64,000 nt of DNA from Stenogyne calaminthoides (GCA_037126765.1 JBBCBC010000001.1:26954804-27018803); one strand, 5' to 3'. Positions 31,865 to 44,021 are shown, numbered from the stretch's first letter. Notes: generated by a model from the sequence alone, not told the origin. Numbers and translations are program-made.

Positions 31865-34800
31865 ACTCAAAGCAGATTGGCTACGCACTTGCCAACCATT
31901 CCTCCCACATGTCTCTTGAATGTTTCGAGAGGCAGACACTTTGTGAAAGGATTAACTAGGTTATCCTCCAATGCGATCGTAACCACCTCTTCATCTCCTC
32001 TCTTAACGATTTCTCGTCTAAGATTTCTTTCCTTCAGTGTGCTTGTTTGACTCGTGGACTCTTGGTTCTCTTGAATTTGCAACTGCCCCTAGCAAATATT
32101 GCTAGACAAATTCGGAACTCCATCCAAATCCACTAAGAAGGTCTAGAGCCAAACTGCAGGTTCCTTCACTGCTTCACAAGCAGCTACTTACCAGGCTTCC
32201 ATGGTTGAGTCAGTGATGCATTCTGCTTCACACTCGTCCATTTCATGGCTACACTTCCCAAATGAAAGCACATTAACTGAGGTAGATAGTTTCTGGAATC
32301 TATGTCTGATTGGAAATCCGAGTCCATGTAACCGATGGGGATTAGACTGTTTGATTGATAAACTAACATTCTATCCCGAGTTCTTTTCAGATACTTTAGA
32401 ATATTCTTAACTGCCGTCCAATGCTCTTTTCCTGGATTACTTTGATATCTTGCCAACATGCCAAAGACAAAGCAGATATCCGGTCTCGTGCACAACATTG
32501 CATACATAAGGCTTCCGACAGCCGAAGCATAAGGAATGTCTTTCATATCATCTATTTCCTTTTGTGTCTTAGGGCACATTTCCTTGGATAGATGAATTCC
32601 ATGCCTGAAAGGTACGAAGCCTTTCTTGGAATCCTGCATGCTGAATCGCTTCAATACAATGTCTATATATGAAGCTTGAGATAAGCCTATCATCATTTTC
32701 TTACGATATCAAGTGATCTTGATCCCAAGGATGTGCCCTGCTTCCCCTAAGTCCTTCATATCAAACTGTTTTGAAAGCCACGCCCTTACGTCTGACAACA
32801 CCTTTACATCGTCACCGATGAGCAGAATGTCATCTACGTATAGTACTAAGAATACCAATGCAGTTCCGACACACTTTTTATACACACAACTTTCGTATTC
32901 ATTTTGATCAAATGTATAAGACTTTATTACTTGATCAAAACATTGGTTCCAAGCTCTGGATGCTTGTTTGAGTCCATAAATGGACTTCTTGAGCTTGCAA
33001 ACTAGGTGTTCTTGGCCTTTTTTTATTGAAGCCTTGGGGTTGTTGCATATAGATCTCCTCTTCAAGACTTCTGTTAAGGAAAGCTGTCTTGACATCAATT
33101 TGCCAGATTTCAAAGTCGAGATGCGCAGCGATCGACAAGAGAATTTGGATGGACTTGAGCATTGCTACAGGTGAAAAGGTTTCCTCATAGTCGATCCCTT
33201 CTTTCTGAGTATAACCTTTCGCCACAATCCTTGCCTTGAAGGTTTCCACCTTCCCGTCCGGTCCTCTTTTCCTCTTGTATACCCACTTGCAACCAATGGG
33301 TTTGACCCCATTAAGTGGTTCCACTAGCTCCCACACTCTATTATGATCCATAGATCCCATTTCGGCTTCCATTGTTGTTTGCCAAGAAACCGCATCCTTG
33401 TCTTGGATTGCCTCATCGTAAGTCCATGGGTCTGATTCATCTTGACCAGGGACTAAGTCCGAGGACTCTCCTATCCCCATGAATCTCTCGGGTTGTCTCA
33501 CAACCCTCCCACTACGACGAGGTTCTGGTTGTGTAAGTGTGTCGTTTGGTATGTTATCTTGTACAGTTGGCACTGAGGTTAGCCCTCTAAGCTCATTTAA
33601 GGTAATCTCACTTCTGGGCTTTCTTTCGTTCATATAGTCTTCTTCCAAAAATCTAAAGTGGGTGCTTATTACCACCTTTTGATCTTCGGGACCATAGAAC
33701 ATACACCATTTTGTTCCCTCGGGGTATCCTATAAACAACCTTAATTCTGATCGAGGATCCAATTTTCTGGCTTCCTTGTCCAACACGTAGGCCGGACACC
33801 CCCAAATTCTCATGTGTCTCAAACTGGGCTTGAACTCGGTCCACAATTCTTTGGGAGTTTTGGGAACCGACTTGGATGGCACCAAGTTCAGAATATAAGC
33901 CGCTATTTCCAAGGCATGACCCCAGAACCACTTGGATAGATCCTAATAACTCATCATTGATCTAACCATTTCTAAAAGAGTTATGTTTCTTCGCTCTGCA
34001 ACCCCGTTTTTATTGAGGGGTTCCGGGTGCAGTTAGCTGGGATATAATCCCTTCATCTGACAAGTAGTTCAAAAACTCATCGTTGAGGTACTCGCCTCCA
34101 CGATCAGATCGTAGAGACTTGATACGTTTTTCCCTATGATTCTCTGCTTGAGCCTTAAATTCTTTGAATTTGTCAAAGGTCTCAGATTTATGCTTCATAA
34201 GGAAAATGTAGCCGTACTTTGAGTAATCATCAATAAAGGAGACGAAATACTCATAACCTCCTCTTGCTTTGATTGACATTTGACCACATACGTCCGTGTG
34301 AACGATTTCTAACACTTCTTTGGCTCCGAATGCCCTCTTGGTTATTTTACCCTCCAAACATGATTTGCAAGTTGGGATTGGTTCAACCCGGAGAGACTCC
34401 AATGAACCATCTTCTACCAACCTTTGAATCCTTTTTGGATTAATATGTCCCAATCTAAAATGCCATAGAAGTGTCTCGTTCACGTCTGATGAACATTTTC
34501 TTTTATCGAAAATGGTTGATGTGTTATAGGATGCATTTCGTGAGTGGTGTGCACAGTTAATTGTATAGAGATTGTTCAACAACGTTCCATGACAGATAAA
34601 TTTATCATAAAGAGAAATGGTAACAACTTTGCAAAAGTAACCGAATATCCATCAAGGTAGAGTTTAGAAATCGAAATTAAATTCTTTCTAAAACTAGGAA
34701 CGTAAAGAACATCTCTTAAAATTAAAACTCTGTCTTCAAAAGACAGGTGCACTTATCCCACTGCTTCAGCTGCCACTCTCGTAGCATCGCCCAGTGTGAT

Positions 34801-34925
34801 GAGGATCTTACTCCCACTAAGTTGCCGGATCAGTTTGAACCCGTGAAGCAAACATGATTAGTGGATCCCGTATCAACTACCCACGAATGAGAAGTATACG
34901 CCGCTAAACAAGTTTCAACAATTAG
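31865..34925 (-). pseudogene. Copia D protease-integrase-RT-RNase H (broken)
   Basis: In sense order: protease WVVDTGSTNHVC (about 34880-34850); integrase LRLGHINPKR, CKSCLEGK, HTDVCG, RSDRGGEY (34582-34010), a frameshift, then QNGV region and the chromodomain-like tail LRHMRIWGCPAYV (33912 onward); RT KWVYKRKRGPDG, FKARIVAKGYTQ, IDVKTAFLN (33250-33050), a frameshift near 33000, then YVDDILLIGDD (about 32830). An in-frame TGA sits at about 32709 where relatives have R (CGA to TGA). RNase H follows: ARYQSNPGKEHW, GYMDSDFQSD, and the terminal VNPFTKCLP in another frame (31867-32082). The catalytic triads are recognisable but no complete frame survives. Confidence 0.9.
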
Positions 34926-35545
34926 TGTGTGAGAATTCCCTTTCTTTCAGCCCTTTTGGGGTTGGAACAGGCAAACCTCCATTGTCCTCTTTCACCGCAG
35001 TTTAAGCACTTCCCCTTTGGATTTTCCTTGACACCACCGACATTCCTCATCTTACCATTTCCCTTGGCAACAGTTGAGTTTGATTGCTTATGGCTTTTGG
35101 TCCTCTTCTTCTTCTTGCCTTCCCTTGGCCTAGAAGATGAAGACGGACCACTTGCCGTAAAAGCTTAAGTTTGGTGCCTCATCAACGTCTCTGCCTTGAC
35201 CAAAGCTTGCAACAAATCAGCTAGCGAGGCCAAAGTGCTCAAACTTTTGGGCAGAGAGTAGAGTACCAAATTGATCTGGGTCTCCAGATCATAATCTGCA
35301 CTCAGAACCTCAAGTTTGTTCAGATGGGCCATCTATTTTGAGGACGTAATCCCTTACGGGGTTTCCCTCCACCATTTTTAGCGACAACATCCATCGCAAG
35401 GTGATCTGACGAGTTCCGCACTTATGACTCGTCAGTTGGCACATCTGGTTTTTGGTGTGTCAAGAATCCACTTGTGCTTTTGTGCAGTTAGGACAATCAT
35501 AATTTTTCGTTTCCAATCAACATAGTTTCCTATACAATTCTATTC
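34926..35545 (-). pseudogene. Copia D gag (broken)
   Basis: Sense-strand pieces: NYVDWKRKIMIVLTAQKHKW (about 35515-35455), a middle stretch around YDLETQINLV (about 35280), and a nucleocapsid motif CLNCGERGQWRFAC (about 35000). That knuckle has Q where the CCHC histidine is expected; the same Q is in the related copies near 47240 and 53850. The pieces lie in different frames. Confidence 0.8.
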
Positions 35546-35771
35546 ACTTTAAGTATATTAACAGTGGATTAAAAGGTTGCGACATGCTGAACTGAAATAA
35601 ATAACAATTTGTATAAGCACAAATATATCACAAGATTCGATCACATGTATCATAATAAAATCTCAAAAAAATATGAACATGCATCAGCCAACATCTCAAA
35701 ACAGTTTAAATAAGCCACGTGGGGTGGGTCATTATTTAAACACATTCAAGCAGGTTACAAACAAGAAACAG

Positions 35772-36119
35772 TTATAAACCTTTAATATCCAGATTAATAG
35801 TTGGCTCCCACTTGACCAATATAAAATTGACAGGGACTTCGGAGAAGTATATGCATATCAATTTTATACCTAAGTAATAACCATGATTAAATATAGAATT
35901 ATTACTTTTCTTTGAACGAGCCTCGTGGGGATGGGTCATCATCGCCACTAATAATAACCCACAATCATCCTTACGGAATTTATTCATGTGAAATCTATCT
36001 TTTGGCCGTCCCATGGGGGGAATTTCTCCAAAAGAATCCACAAATAAATAAATCATGGAGGTCAAAATTAATTCAATTTTATTATCTGGAATAAAATTGT
36101 CAATTAATTGATTAAACAT
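35772..36119 (-). other. Conserved open frame in the leader of copia D
   Basis: 115 codons between gag and the PBS. The same peptide strings (SFGEIPP, DDCGLLLVA, HGYYLGIKLICIYFSEVP) are encoded at 48019-48311 and 54640-54913 in the other copies, but split between frames there. No known domain. It may be leader RNA conserved for other reasons rather than a protein. Confidence 0.35.
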
Positions 36120-36369
36120 ACTTAGTAATTTTTGAAGGTGAGATTTTTCAAAAATATTTTCTCATGCATCGCATATTTAAACACAATTTAAATAAGCATA
36201 AAAAATTGTAAAATATCAAAACAAAAATTAAACACATTGGGCACATATATCCAATTGTCACGGTTAAATTTTGTCATGTCTTGATCTTGAGAAATCGTCT
36301 TTATGGCCTTCATCGTTCGTCTCGAAAAGCTCCCACTTGACCGTCTTGAAAACAATGCCTCATCAAGCC

Positions 36370-36845
36370 ACGTCATTGACCAGCTCGCGGGTCGGAGTGC
36401 ACGCCTTGCACTCCCCCGGCCGTGTCGATCGGCGCCCGTCAGCGCGCGCACAAGCACCTGGCGCACGTCCGGTCACCTAAGTAGATCTCGGCAGGCGCGC
36501 CGCGTACTAGCGAATGCCTGCGTGAGCGCTCGCGCGCCCGCCCAAGACGAGTCCCACCTGCATCCATCACCCATCGCGCGCGCCTACGTATGCATCAGCG
36601 CACGCTAGCGTGCCTCCCTTGGCACGTTTTGCGCGACGCACGGAGGCGACGCAGACACACGCAGGCGAGCACGGGCGTGGGACGCGGACACACGCAGGCG
36701 CGATTCAACTCGATCCCGCGCTCGGCCAGCCAGCCTCGCCCCAAGCCCATGCGTGCCTGAGTGTGTCCGTGTCGCGCGCGTGCCTCCCTTGGCACGTTTC
36801 GCACGACGCACGCTGCCTATGCCCGGTTCTTGATCTGTCCTTTAA
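36370..36845 (-). other. GC-rich insert in the leader of copia D
   Basis: A sharply GC-rich block (visibly well above 60% GC) in an AT-rich element, between the conserved TCATGTCTTGATCTTGAGAA and TTTATTTACAAAAAATAAAT segments. It contains an internal direct repeat (about 30 bp, GTGCCTCCCTTGGCACGTTT, at 36608 and 36779). The corresponding blocks in the copies at 48590-49015 and 55190-55560 are also GC-rich but do not align well. The Arg/Ala/Pro-rich open frames here are composition artefacts. Confidence 0.7.
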
Positions 36846-37163
36846 TTCTTCGTCTCCGCCTCCGTTTCCGATCCAGTTATAATTTATTTACAAAAAATAA
36901 ATAAACCTAGATCTAGACTAGTCTATTACATTGAACGAATCAAACAAATCCTAATCTACTCGTGGATTTTCTCACGAGGCAAAACAAATTCGAACGAATC
37001 AAATTAAAACCATAATTTATATGCATGCATAAATATAAACATTCATCAAATACCATGACAATTGGATACCTACAAAAAAAGATCTAGCAATTCTACTATC
37101 CAATTTCAAATTTAATGAAAAATGAATTAAATTACAATTTAAAATTCAGAGCCCGAAACCGAG

Positions 37164-37175
37164 GCTCTGATACCA
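37164..37175 (-). other. Primer-binding site of copia D
   Basis: Minus strand TGGTATCAGAGC, a perfect initiator tRNA-Met PBS, two bases from the 5' LTR. Confidence 0.92.
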
Positions 37176-37177
37176 GT

Positions 37178-38489
37178 TGTTGGGGAATTAATTGCCAGGA
37201 TCTATTCGGGATGAATATTTAAATACAAATTTAATTCTTACAATTATTACTAGCATGAATTAATCCTATATTAATTCAAATAATAATTCAACAACCAATC
37301 ATGCATATAAACAGTTCACATAAAACCTACGCATGCGGAAATACTACGGGTTTACGTGAACTAACCTCTCGGAGTGACAACCGCTTGAGAAGATGGATCC
37401 CGTTCACACGAACACACCAAAATGTCTTCTCCAGTATTCCCTTATCCTTGTTCAACAATCCGGTGGTTGGAACTCGCGAACAATTTAACAAAAGGAAAAA
37501 TAAAATTATGTTGCACCACCTTTGTGGATTTCTAATTTTTCCAACACATGGAATTGCACTTGGGGATGAAACACTCATCCCCTATTTATAGATATGGGGT
37601 GGTCGAATTTTTGTGCACAAATAAGATGGGAAAATATTTTTCTTGATCTCCAAGAAATCTTGAATATATCCAATATATTCTTTTCTCCATATTTAAAATA
37701 TTCCACAAAATCCCAACTCCCTATATTAAGGGATTTTCGAAAATATCACATTAAATAGGGAAGAAATATGATCTTTGACTTTTCTTGAATTTATGGGATA
37801 ATCTTGTATTCCAAGAATACATATTCCATAAAATCTTTCCAAGAAAATCAAGAAAATCTTTTCTCTTTCTTCCTTCAATGATTTTCGAAAATTATGGAAA
37901 AATTAGCAACAATAATTTATTTTATTTTTGGGCTACTTGAGGGGCCTTTAGGAGAATTAAGATTGGACATTCTAATGGAATTTGAATATCTAATATTGAG
38001 CCACAATATTATTCAAGCCCATAAATATTAATTAATCCCACTACATAATTAATATTGCACTATCCATCTTAACTCATATTACTGTTAATATGGTTCCCAT
38101 TTATTATTTCCCGTGTTTAAGATTATCCAGCCCATTAATTAATTCAAGCCACTGAAATAACTTTCCTTTAATTAATATCTTTTGTCCTTGGTCAAGGAAC
38201 AGTTCAACATTATTATCCATACCAGAAACAAATTCCACTTGCAAGATTTGGTATGATAAATCTTATGAACCGCCCAAGATTTGGCTGTTAATTTAATCTT
38301 CTGTGATCTGGTATCACTAAATTAACTACAATGTAACACGTACTGTTTATTGAACAATTATGCAGTAAATATATGTAACATTCAATGATATTTAAAGCAT
38401 CAGTGATAAATAATTTATTTCAGTAAATAAGACAGAAATTCAGTTTGGTTATACAAAGTAAAAACATACTTTCCAGAATAACCCCAACA
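37178..38489 (-). repeat. 5' LTR of copia D (internally deleted)
   Basis: 1312 bp. Near-identical to 28605-30315 except for a ~390-bp deletion at about 38277-38285 (CCGCCCAAGATTTGGCTGTTAAT, equivalent to 29720-30107 of the other LTR) and small indels such as one near 37930. Confidence 0.92.
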
Positions 38490-38589
38490 CCTGACCCTTC
38501 TGATCTCAGTAAAGAAAAGTTTTAAAAATCACTAAACACGTGTATACCCCCCCATACACGTGTAAGACTCGTTTGCACCGGGACCAACA
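38490..38589 (+). mobile_element. Truncated S-family LTR, right piece
   Basis: Continues 28171-28604 and matches 59658-59756 (CACTAAACACGTGTATACCC...GGGACCAACA). Confidence 0.9.
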
Positions 38590-39224
38590 CACGTATAACT
38601 TACGCTGAAATGGTCAAAGATCCCTGAATCAAGGGAGACTCATTCTTTTAATCTTTTCTCTCTCTTCAATTCAACCAAATTTATCAAATCCCTAAAAATC
38701 TTTAACACCCATTTATTTTCTTATTCTTTCTGCCGCCTTCTACATCTTTTCTTCTCTATCTTCTTTCTCCACAACGGGCGGCAAGAGCGGACGACACCGA
38801 GCGTGGCGGTGGCGAGAGCAGAGTGCGCCGCGCGCGCTTGTCGGCGATCGTCTTCTTTCTCCACAGTGGGCGACGAGAGCAGGGGGCATCGCGCGCGCGT
38901 CGGCGAGCGCAGGCGGTGCGAGGGGTTCTTTTTTTTTTTTTTTGGTTTTTTTGGTGAAAATAGGTGAAAACAGGCGATTCACCGGTTCCCGGTTTTCACC
39001 CAGTTTTTCCGGTTTTTGCCTGGGCGATTTAATAGCGGTTCTAGGCACCCCTATTGAACCGCCCAACAGCGATTCTCCGGTCCGACTGGCCGATCAGACC
39101 CGTATTTTAAAATATAGACTGTTAGTGTTGGAGATAATATCGGTGCATTATCGTCAATCTCCAGGGAGTGCTAATTTTTTCCTCAAAAGTAATGTTTGAT
39201 ATTGATCAAATTTAAACATGAAAA
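38590..39224. other. Mixed GC-rich/AT spacer, no gene
   Basis: Holds a GC-rich patch (38765-38930), a T-run and a segment rich in CCGGTT/GAACCG strings (38960-39100) that recalls the AACCG-rich element at 40882. Apparent open frames are Arg/Pro-rich with no domain. Confidence 0.4.
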
Positions 39225-40075
39225 AAATTCATATAGACTTGGTTCATGCTATAAACTTATGTTAAATTTGACCCATACATGATAAATGGGTCACATATAT
39301 ATAATTTCAGTTCATTTTCTATTTCGCGCCTCTCTCTCTATTTTACTTTCACCCCTCACGTTAAAAGTACCCTTCCGTCTATCTTCACACAAATCGTGTC
39401 CCTTCAAGCGATCGGAAACACCTCTACATTCACCGTCGGTGCAGCTAACTCAGAAAATCGCACTCATAGGTTCGTTTGCTGGTATGAAAAAAAAAACTAT
39501 CACCAATACACATAAAAATTATCACTGTAATTCAGAAAAACTATCACTGTACACTCAGAAAAACTATCATTGTCACTGTATGTGGAACTAAATATCATAT
39601 TTATACACATAAACTATCACTGCAATGTATAAAATGTATAAAAACACTCACTGGTATGCAAAAAAAAAAAAAAACTATCACCAAATTACATAAAAACTAT
39701 CACTGTTTTGAAGAAAAACTATTATTGTTATTCATGAAGTTTATCACTGTCATAGTATGTGAAACTAAGTATCACTATTAGACACATAAACTATCATTGT
39801 TATGAAAAAAAAGTATCACTAGTACGCAAAAAAATTATCATTATCACTAGTGAAGGCACAATTTATATTCAAAAAATCAGAATTGAAGCATCAACAGTAG
39901 CACGAGATCGTTGAGTGAGAGTAATATCAATAGCGCGATGGTGCGACGGCGCGAGAGTGAGATGGAATGAGAGTGATCGTTGGCACCACTGGATGAAAAT
40001 TGGAGTGAATGGAATGGGAGTAAAAAATCGAGTTCATAGTGTGAATCTAGTTCACAGGAGTGTTACTCTTTGAAT
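39225..40075. repeat. Element with degenerate AAACTATCACTG repeats
   Basis: Left edge TATAGACTTGGTTCATGCTA and right edge GTTCATAGTGTGAATCTAGT are inverted relatives of each other and resemble the ends of the repeat at 11925-13375. Between them (39495-39845) lie about 15 scattered units close to AAAACTATCACTGT. Probably a small DNA transposon; family not identified. Confidence 0.45.
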
Positions 40076-40265
40076 ATAATTGATTATATGATAAGTGAAG
40101 CATCTTTTCAGTTAAAAATGTAATAATACGGTGGAAATATTTTCAGATAATTAAAAATAATAAAAGCTTCATTTGAATATATTTCGTGAAATGAAGAAAA
40201 TAACAATATTTTTTAATTATAACAAAATGTCTTTTACTTAAATAATATTTAGTTTAAATAATATG

Positions 40266-40460
40266 TTTTTTTTTTTTTTTTGGATCGGACAAAGTTAGAT
40301 GTTAGTTGTTAGTAGTTAGTACACCAAGCACCCAAATACTCCACGAAATCGTCAATCCTCCTTATAACTCCCATAACTCCAATTCGTTCTCAGAGGGAAT
40401 CGAACCTGGGTCTCCCACTCAAATGAGGAGTTCAGTGGCCAGGTAGGCTAAGCCACCTGA
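40266..40460 (-). mobile_element. tRNA-derived SINE
   Basis: On minus: TGGCTTAGCCTACCTGG (A-box-like), GGTTCGATTCC (B box, complement of 40396-40406), about 110 bp of body and a 16-base poly(A) seen as the T-run 40266-40281. This arrangement is that of a polymerase-III SINE inserted by LINE machinery. Target duplications were not clear. Confidence 0.85.
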
Positions 40461-40881
40461 TTTTTAGTTTTTCTTATTAAAATTATTTTTTATACTATTT
40501 TAAAAATATATCCTTTTTAAGTTAAAAAATATTACCTTTTTAATATTCTGTGAAATAGTGTCACAAAACTTTCTGTTTTATATAATCAAATCATATTTTG
40601 GGAAAAACAATTTCTTGGAGTGCAAATAACATTTGGTGAAGTGTATTGATTTTTAAATTTAGTCTATTCTTTATCATAAGTGGTTCCCTTTTCTTCAACT
40701 CACTTTTGACTCTTCTAGAAATTGTGTCTGTGATAACTATGATTATCAGTAATTAATAAGTGTTTAGTGCACCCAATATTTCTGTTAGGACTTTAATTAA
40801 TCATGATTCAACACCGGCGGCAAATACATGTAACATGTGTCTGTATTTGGTGATTAAGATGCTTACTCCACCTCAAACCAA

Positions 40882-41406
40882 TGTTTTCAAAAATCGGTTG
40901 AACCGCCCGGTTGAACCAGTCGAACCGTGAACCGCCCATGTCGTCGGTCAAATTACTCTTTAAAAACAGTTAATCCAGTTTTATTATTTTTATCATTTAT
41001 TAAATCACGTTTTTTCATTTTTTATTATTTTTTCTAAATCTTTCTGTATAATGTTATTGTTTTTATCTCTGTATCATTTCCACTCTCATAATTTTATTCA
41101 TAAGTCATCAATTTCATTTAATCTCTTTACCACCGTTACATATTGTGTGGAATTAATCCACAACGTCATCATCTCTGATTTCCAAACTCTATTGTATTTA
41201 TTTTAATATAAGATTTATAACTTATAAATTAGTATAATTTTATTTTTTTATGAATAAATATTTATTTTTTAATATAATATACAAAATATAAAAGAAATAT
41301 GCATAAATCAATTTAACGGTTGAACCGCCGGTTTAACTTGTCCAACCGGTTGGACCGATAACCGATGCCCAGACCATTTTTGTCCCCGATTCGGTTATGA
41401 AAACAC
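40882..41406. mobile_element. AACCG-rich MITE-like element
   Basis: The ends TGTTTTCAAAAATCGGTTG and (reverse complement of the right) TGTTTTCATAACCGAATC form an inverted pair. Subterminal GGTTGAACCGCCCGGTTGAA and GGTTGAACCGCCGGTTTAAC repeats follow. No coding capacity. Superfamily (perhaps hAT) not established because no target duplication was found. Confidence 0.5.
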
Positions 41407-42053
41407 ATACTGCATCAAACTTTCATATTTATATTTTATTTTTAAAACACGATACATATCATTAATAATAATTTGTGATTTGTGATGGCTTTTATTAGTC
41501 ACATGTGTCATATTAATATAATAAAATAGTAAACTACTAGATAAAAGACTAAACTTGAATGGGAATCCACTTCCTTATCCTACAATCTCCCTCACTCTTT
41601 TCCTATTTTCATTTTTATGTTTTGTTGATTTTTACCAAAGCCCTCGCATTTTTAATTTTAGGGAAAGGTTTTGTGCATCATCCAGTGAAGTATATGTTAT
41701 GTGCGATTGAGCAAACTAAATTGTTGTAAGATAAAAAAAATATACTTCCTTTATCCATAATGTTTGTTCCCACAGGGTAGACATGGAATTGCCTATGTTA
41801 GGGTGAACAAAACCTCTTTTTACACATATACATGTGATGGACCAATATTTTCTTTTATATTTATATTTTTTTATTCTAATCCAACTAATAATATAAAAAC
41901 ACATAGGTACTTGGTACCACCATGTTGTGCAGCATGTCGTAGGCACTATTCTTTTTTCTTTTTTTTAAAGGATAATTAGTTAAGTAAGTGTTCGAAAAAT
42001 TGGTTTAGAACTAATAAATTGTAATTTAATTGATATTTAATAAGAGTGTGGGA
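41407..42053. other. AT-rich flank, nothing recognised
   Basis: No domain-bearing frame, RNA gene or repeat edge seen before the CAATC duplication at 42054. Confidence 0.45.
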
Positions 42054-42058
42054 CAATC

Positions 42059-43908
42059 TGTTGGGGAATGAGTTACACAGATCTATTCGGGGTGAATATT
42101 TAAATACAAATTTAATTCATTAATTATTACTAGCATGAATTAATCCTATATTAATTCAAATAATAATTGCAACAACATATCATGCATATAAAAAGCCACG
42201 TAAAACCTACGCATGCGGAATCTACGGGTTTACGTGAACGTACCTCTCGGGATGACAGAGGCTTTGTTCGGACGGACTAATCAAAAGGACTTCCCAAGTA
42301 TTCCCTTAGCCCTTGCTCGACAATCCGGTGGAGGGATACTCGCGAACAATTAACAAAAGGAAAAAATAAACTTTGTTGCACCACTTATGTGGATTTGCTA
42401 ATATTTCCAGCACATGGAATTGTACTTGGGAATGAACTAATCATCCCCTATTTATAGGAGGGAGGGTGGACGAAATTTATGTGATATTTCAATGTGGGAA
42501 AATACTTTTCTTGGTCACCAAGAAATCTTGAATATATCCCTTATATTCTTTTTCCCATAATTAAAATATTCCACAAAAAATCCCACCTCCTCAATTATGG
42601 ACAAATTTCGAAAATATTAAGCAAGATTCCAAGATTTGGATCTTCTTGAATTTATGAGATATTCTTGTATTTCAAGAAATACATATCTTCCATAATATAT
42701 TTTCAAGAAAATCAAGAAAAACTTTCTTGCCCACTATTTTTTCAAAAAAATTCGAAATTTACTATATAGATAACCAAGTGGGAGATTTCTTGAATTTAAT
42801 GAGATAATCTTGTATTCCAAGAATACATATCTTCATTCCATAACAAAATTCAAAGAAAATCTTTCTCCCTCTTTTATCCATAATTTTCGAAAATTTTAGA
42901 GGAAATATAAGCAACAATATTTATTTTATTTTAATCACCTTTTCAGTTATTGGACTATATGTTGGGCTACTCAGGGGGCCTTTAGGAGAATTAAGATTGG
43001 ACCTTCTAATGGATCTTGAATATCTAATATTGAGCCACAATATAATTCAAGCCCATAAATATTAATTAATCCCACTACATAATTAATATTGCACTATCCA
43101 TCTTAACCCATATTACAAATCAATATGGCTCCGGTCATTATTTCCGTGTTTAAGATTATTTAGCCCACTAATTAATTCAAGCCACCAAATAGCTTTCCGT
43201 TAATTAATATCTTTTGTCCTTGGTCGAGAAACGGTTCAACATTATTATCCATACCTAAACTAATTCCACTTGCAAGATTTGGTATGATAAAACTTATGAA
43301 CCTCCCAAGGGGCAAATCAAGCAAGCGTGCTTGCACCACGATTCTTCAGTATTAAATCTTAGCAATCACATGTGACCAATAATATTGCCCAAGATAAAAA
43401 GTATTGAATCTCTCTCTCGATTCGCTACCCATGATAAGTCAAAGCAATAGTTACCGATCCCACGTGATCCTATTTAAGGGGACGAATGTTAAGAAACAAC
43501 GAACCACCGAGGTCTAATTCTTCCTTGTTCGATTCAAAGAATTTATCCTCCTCAGAGGTCCTATTCAAATGATCACCATGCACTAGTGTAATCTCTTGGT
43601 CAAGACAAACCAATCCGAGCCTTACACCTCAACCTTTCGCGATGGTTGTTCATTTCCATCTAGGTCGTGAATGGCGTACTTATAGTTACAAGGGACTGTT
43701 AATTTAATCTTCTGTGATCGGGTATCACTAAATTAACTACTGATGTAACACGTCTTTAATTATTGAACAGTTATGCGAAGAAATATATATAACATTCAAT
43801 CATATTTAAAGCATCGATGATAAACAATTTATTTCAAGAAATAAGTCCGGAAATTCAGGTTTAGATTATACAAAGTAAAAAGCATACTTTTCAGTATAAT
43901 CCCCAACA
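42059..43908 (-). repeat. LTR-A (chimeric)
   Basis: 1850 bp. To about 43125 it shares variants with LTR-C (ATTTATGTGATATTTCAATG, TCAATTATGGACAAATTT). From about 43400 it shares variants with LTR-B (GAATCTCTCTCTCGATT, CCTCAGAGGTCCTATT, GATCGGGTATCAC). Minus-strand TATAAATAG at 42448-42456. Confidence 0.88.
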
Positions 43909-43921
43909 ATCTCCCACTTAT
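43909..43921 (-). other. Polypurine tract of internal-1
   Basis: On minus, TAAGTGGGAGATTG runs into the 3' LTR. A second AGTGGGAGAAAT copy occurs about 95 bp upstream (near 44010). Confidence 0.6.
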
Positions 43922-44021
43922 ACTCAAAGTCTGCTTTTAAGTATACTACAACACGTCTCGAGTAGTCCGTGACATCTAATGTCACCACCTACACGAACCT
44001 AATAATTTCTCCCACTTATAC

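Larger units (their letters stand above)
28600..38494 (-). mobile_element. Complete copia element D (28605-38489)
   Basis: TSD CCTGA at 28600-28604 and 38490-38494. Minus-strand element with 5' LTR 37178-38489, PBS, long leader, gag, protease, integrase, RT, RNase H, a TGGGAGAT polypurine tract and 3' LTR 28605-30315. LTR ends TGTTGGGG...CCCCAACA. Long LTRs, this PBS and RT/RNase H strings such as YQSNPGKEHWTAVKNILKYL suggest the Angela/TAR/Tork group (inference). A solo LTR is nested near its 3' end. Its coding region has frameshifts and stops. Confidence 0.93.

Noticed and set aside
36303..36882. Arg/Ala/Pro-rich proteins in overlapping frames
   Set aside because: Both strands are open because the block is GC-rich. 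The same holds at 48573-49084 and 55100-55581. No domain and no agreement between copies.
38740..39066. 108-codon minus-strand protein
   Set aside because: Biased Lys/Arg/Pro/Ala composition over a T-run and a GC-rich patch. No domain.
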